NCBI GenBank assembly: GCA_021397835.1
Contig: JAJFZO010000724.1
Coordinates: forward strand, 2,455,001 to 2,519,000
Direction: 5' to 3'
Source of the DNA: Moringa oleifera
Lineage: Eukaryota; Streptophyta; Magnoliopsida; Brassicales; Moringaceae
DNA length: 64,000 nucleotides
The notes below the pieces were generated by a model. The model was not told where the DNA came from. It worked only from the letters and a program-made list of their open reading frames with translations, and did not search any database. Within the stretch, counting starts at the first letter, position 1. Every line of letters begins with the position of its first letter. A program made the position numbers and the translations under genes. This document shows positions 63,101 to 64,000 of the stretch, in pieces.

Positions 63101-64000
63101 ATGACTAAAATCAAACCTTCTCCTTTCCTTGTCACGTCGATGTCTTTCTTTCTTATTTGGATGAGTTTCTTTCTCTTTTCGAGTATTGCATCCGCGCATT
63201 TGTTAAAAACTTGTCAATTTGATGCAATATATCAACTGGGGGATTCAATATCAGACACCGGTAACTTAATTCTTGAGGAGCCTTCCTTTATGTTTGCTCG
63301 ACTTCCTTATGGAGAAACTAGTTTTAAGAAGGCAACGGGTCGTTGCTCAAACGGGTTGCTGATGATCGATTATATCGGTAACAATTTGACAATTATTGAG
63401 ATATATAATCCTTTTCTTTCTCTATATTTTTATTTTAAAATTCTTATCACGACCCTTGCTCTTAATCATTTCTTATTATTTTCATCTTGGTTGTTCTTTC
63501 AGTTCGAATTTTGTTTTTCATTCTTTTATTCTCCAAACTTGTCACAAACCTTATTTTCTATACGACCCAAAGGCGTGATCATCATATCCAATAGGCCTTA
63601 TTTATTAACATATGATGCTAGTTTATCGTTAATCATTTTAAGATTTCGTTTAGCAATGTATGTTTAACTTTGTGTTTTTACAGCAATGTCAGCCGGAATC
63701 CCTTTGCTTAATCCTTATTTGAAGCAAGAGGCATCGACCACTTATGAACACGGGGTTAACTTCGCTGTCGCCGGATCCACTGCTTTATCCGTCGACGTTT
63801 TGGCACGGAAAAATATTTTTGCTCCAGTTACCAACAGTTCTTTAAGCGTGCAACTTAACTGGATGTCTAACTATTTTAATAAAACTTGTGATCAGAATGA
63901 AACAGGTTAGTGCTTCCGCCTCTTTAAATTGTACGCACGTGTAATCGTCACGCATTGATAAAGAGATTTCAAGATTAAAAACAATATGTGCGATCGTTTT
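63101..64000 (+). CDS. Unit 13: GDSL esterase/lipase, 3' part beyond the window
   Basis: Exon 1 is 63101-63377 and exon 2 is 63684-63905. Exon 3 would begin just past the window end. What is visible is open and correctly spliced, with Ser49 and Gly123 present. It is the most diverged unit in exon 1: L26F in the signal peptide, D60E, and S63F just after block I (LEEPSFMFARL). Intron 1 also has private changes. The silent GAC for Asp52 is shared with unit 7. Whether the rest is intact cannot be judged here. Confidence 0.85.

Larger units (their letters stand above)
15177..64000 (+). repeat. Head-to-tail tandem array of ~3.8-kb GDSL-gene units
   Basis: Thirteen exon-1 start codons lie at 17468, 21250, 25037, 28837, 32624, 36423, 40218, 44074, 47891, 51704, 55505, 59304 and 63101, giving spacings of 3782-3856 bp. 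Sequence is nearly identical across whole units, including introns and spacers. Each unit runs as follows: promoter with alternating GC/CA/TA tract and TATA box, five exons, ~1.0 kb of 3' flank including a diverged dispersed repeat and an A-run of variable length, a decayed second GDSL exon 1, then ~0.95 kb of A+T-rich DNA up to the next ATG. AATAAA-type words ~215 bases past each stop are possible polyadenylation signals. The array continues past the right edge. Units are numbered 0-13 here. Confidence 0.97.

Noticed and set aside
15177..64000. The array as a CRISPR-like or bacterial operon structure
   Set aside because: Units are 3.8 kb with spliced exons, introns, signal peptides and plant-type promoters. 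They are eukaryotic tandem gene duplicates.

Overview
The window is nuclear DNA from a flowering plant, most likely a eudicot. Supporting signs are strong A+T richness, five-exon genes with GT-AG introns, decayed Ty3/gypsy retroelements, and a GDSL esterase/lipase family of the plant secreted type (acetylajmalan-esterase / At1g28590-like). I cannot name the species. There is no bacterial-style operon, CRISPR array, rRNA or tRNA gene that I can support.

Layout. Positions 1-1716 hold a decayed Ty3/gypsy element on the minus strand (retropepsin, gag and a primer-binding-site-like end), followed by possible LTR sequence to about 2110. Positions 2110-6980 are A+T-rich non-coding DNA with small tandem and dispersed repeats. 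Around 6980-8100 is a weakly supported gene or gene remnant. Positions 8890-10640 are again non-coding. Positions 10640-12640 look like the 3' part of a second Ty3/gypsy element on the minus strand: an integrase C-terminus, a minisatellite, and an antisense coiled-coil-like coding remnant. Positions 12650-15110 are an inverted structure of degenerate ~200-bp repeats, resembling a foldback element.

From about 15177 to the window end lies the main feature: a head-to-tail array of ~3.8-kb units (spacing 3782-3856 bp), each carrying one five-exon GDSL hydrolase gene. It starts with an orphan last exon (unit 0), continues with units 1-12, and unit 13 is cut by the window edge. The reference product is a 379-residue secreted SGNH hydrolase with Ser49, Gly123, Asn185 and Asp351/His354. 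Units 3, 4, 5, 7, 10, 11 and 12 are intact. Units 3, 4, 5 and 7 encode the same protein, 10 and 11 differ from it by I276V, and 12 by K378E. Units 1, 2, 8 and 9 are broken, and unit 6 has an altered C-terminus beyond the catalytic residues.

Every spacer also carries a previously hidden relic: a second, decayed GDSL exon 1 in the same orientation, still readable around its GDS motif. The repeated unit therefore derives from a two-gene arrangement in which one gene died before amplification. Shared spacer variants show that the array grew or was homogenised by unequal exchange, including a probable six-unit (~22.9-kb) higher-order step between units 7 and 13 and a young block of units 8-11.
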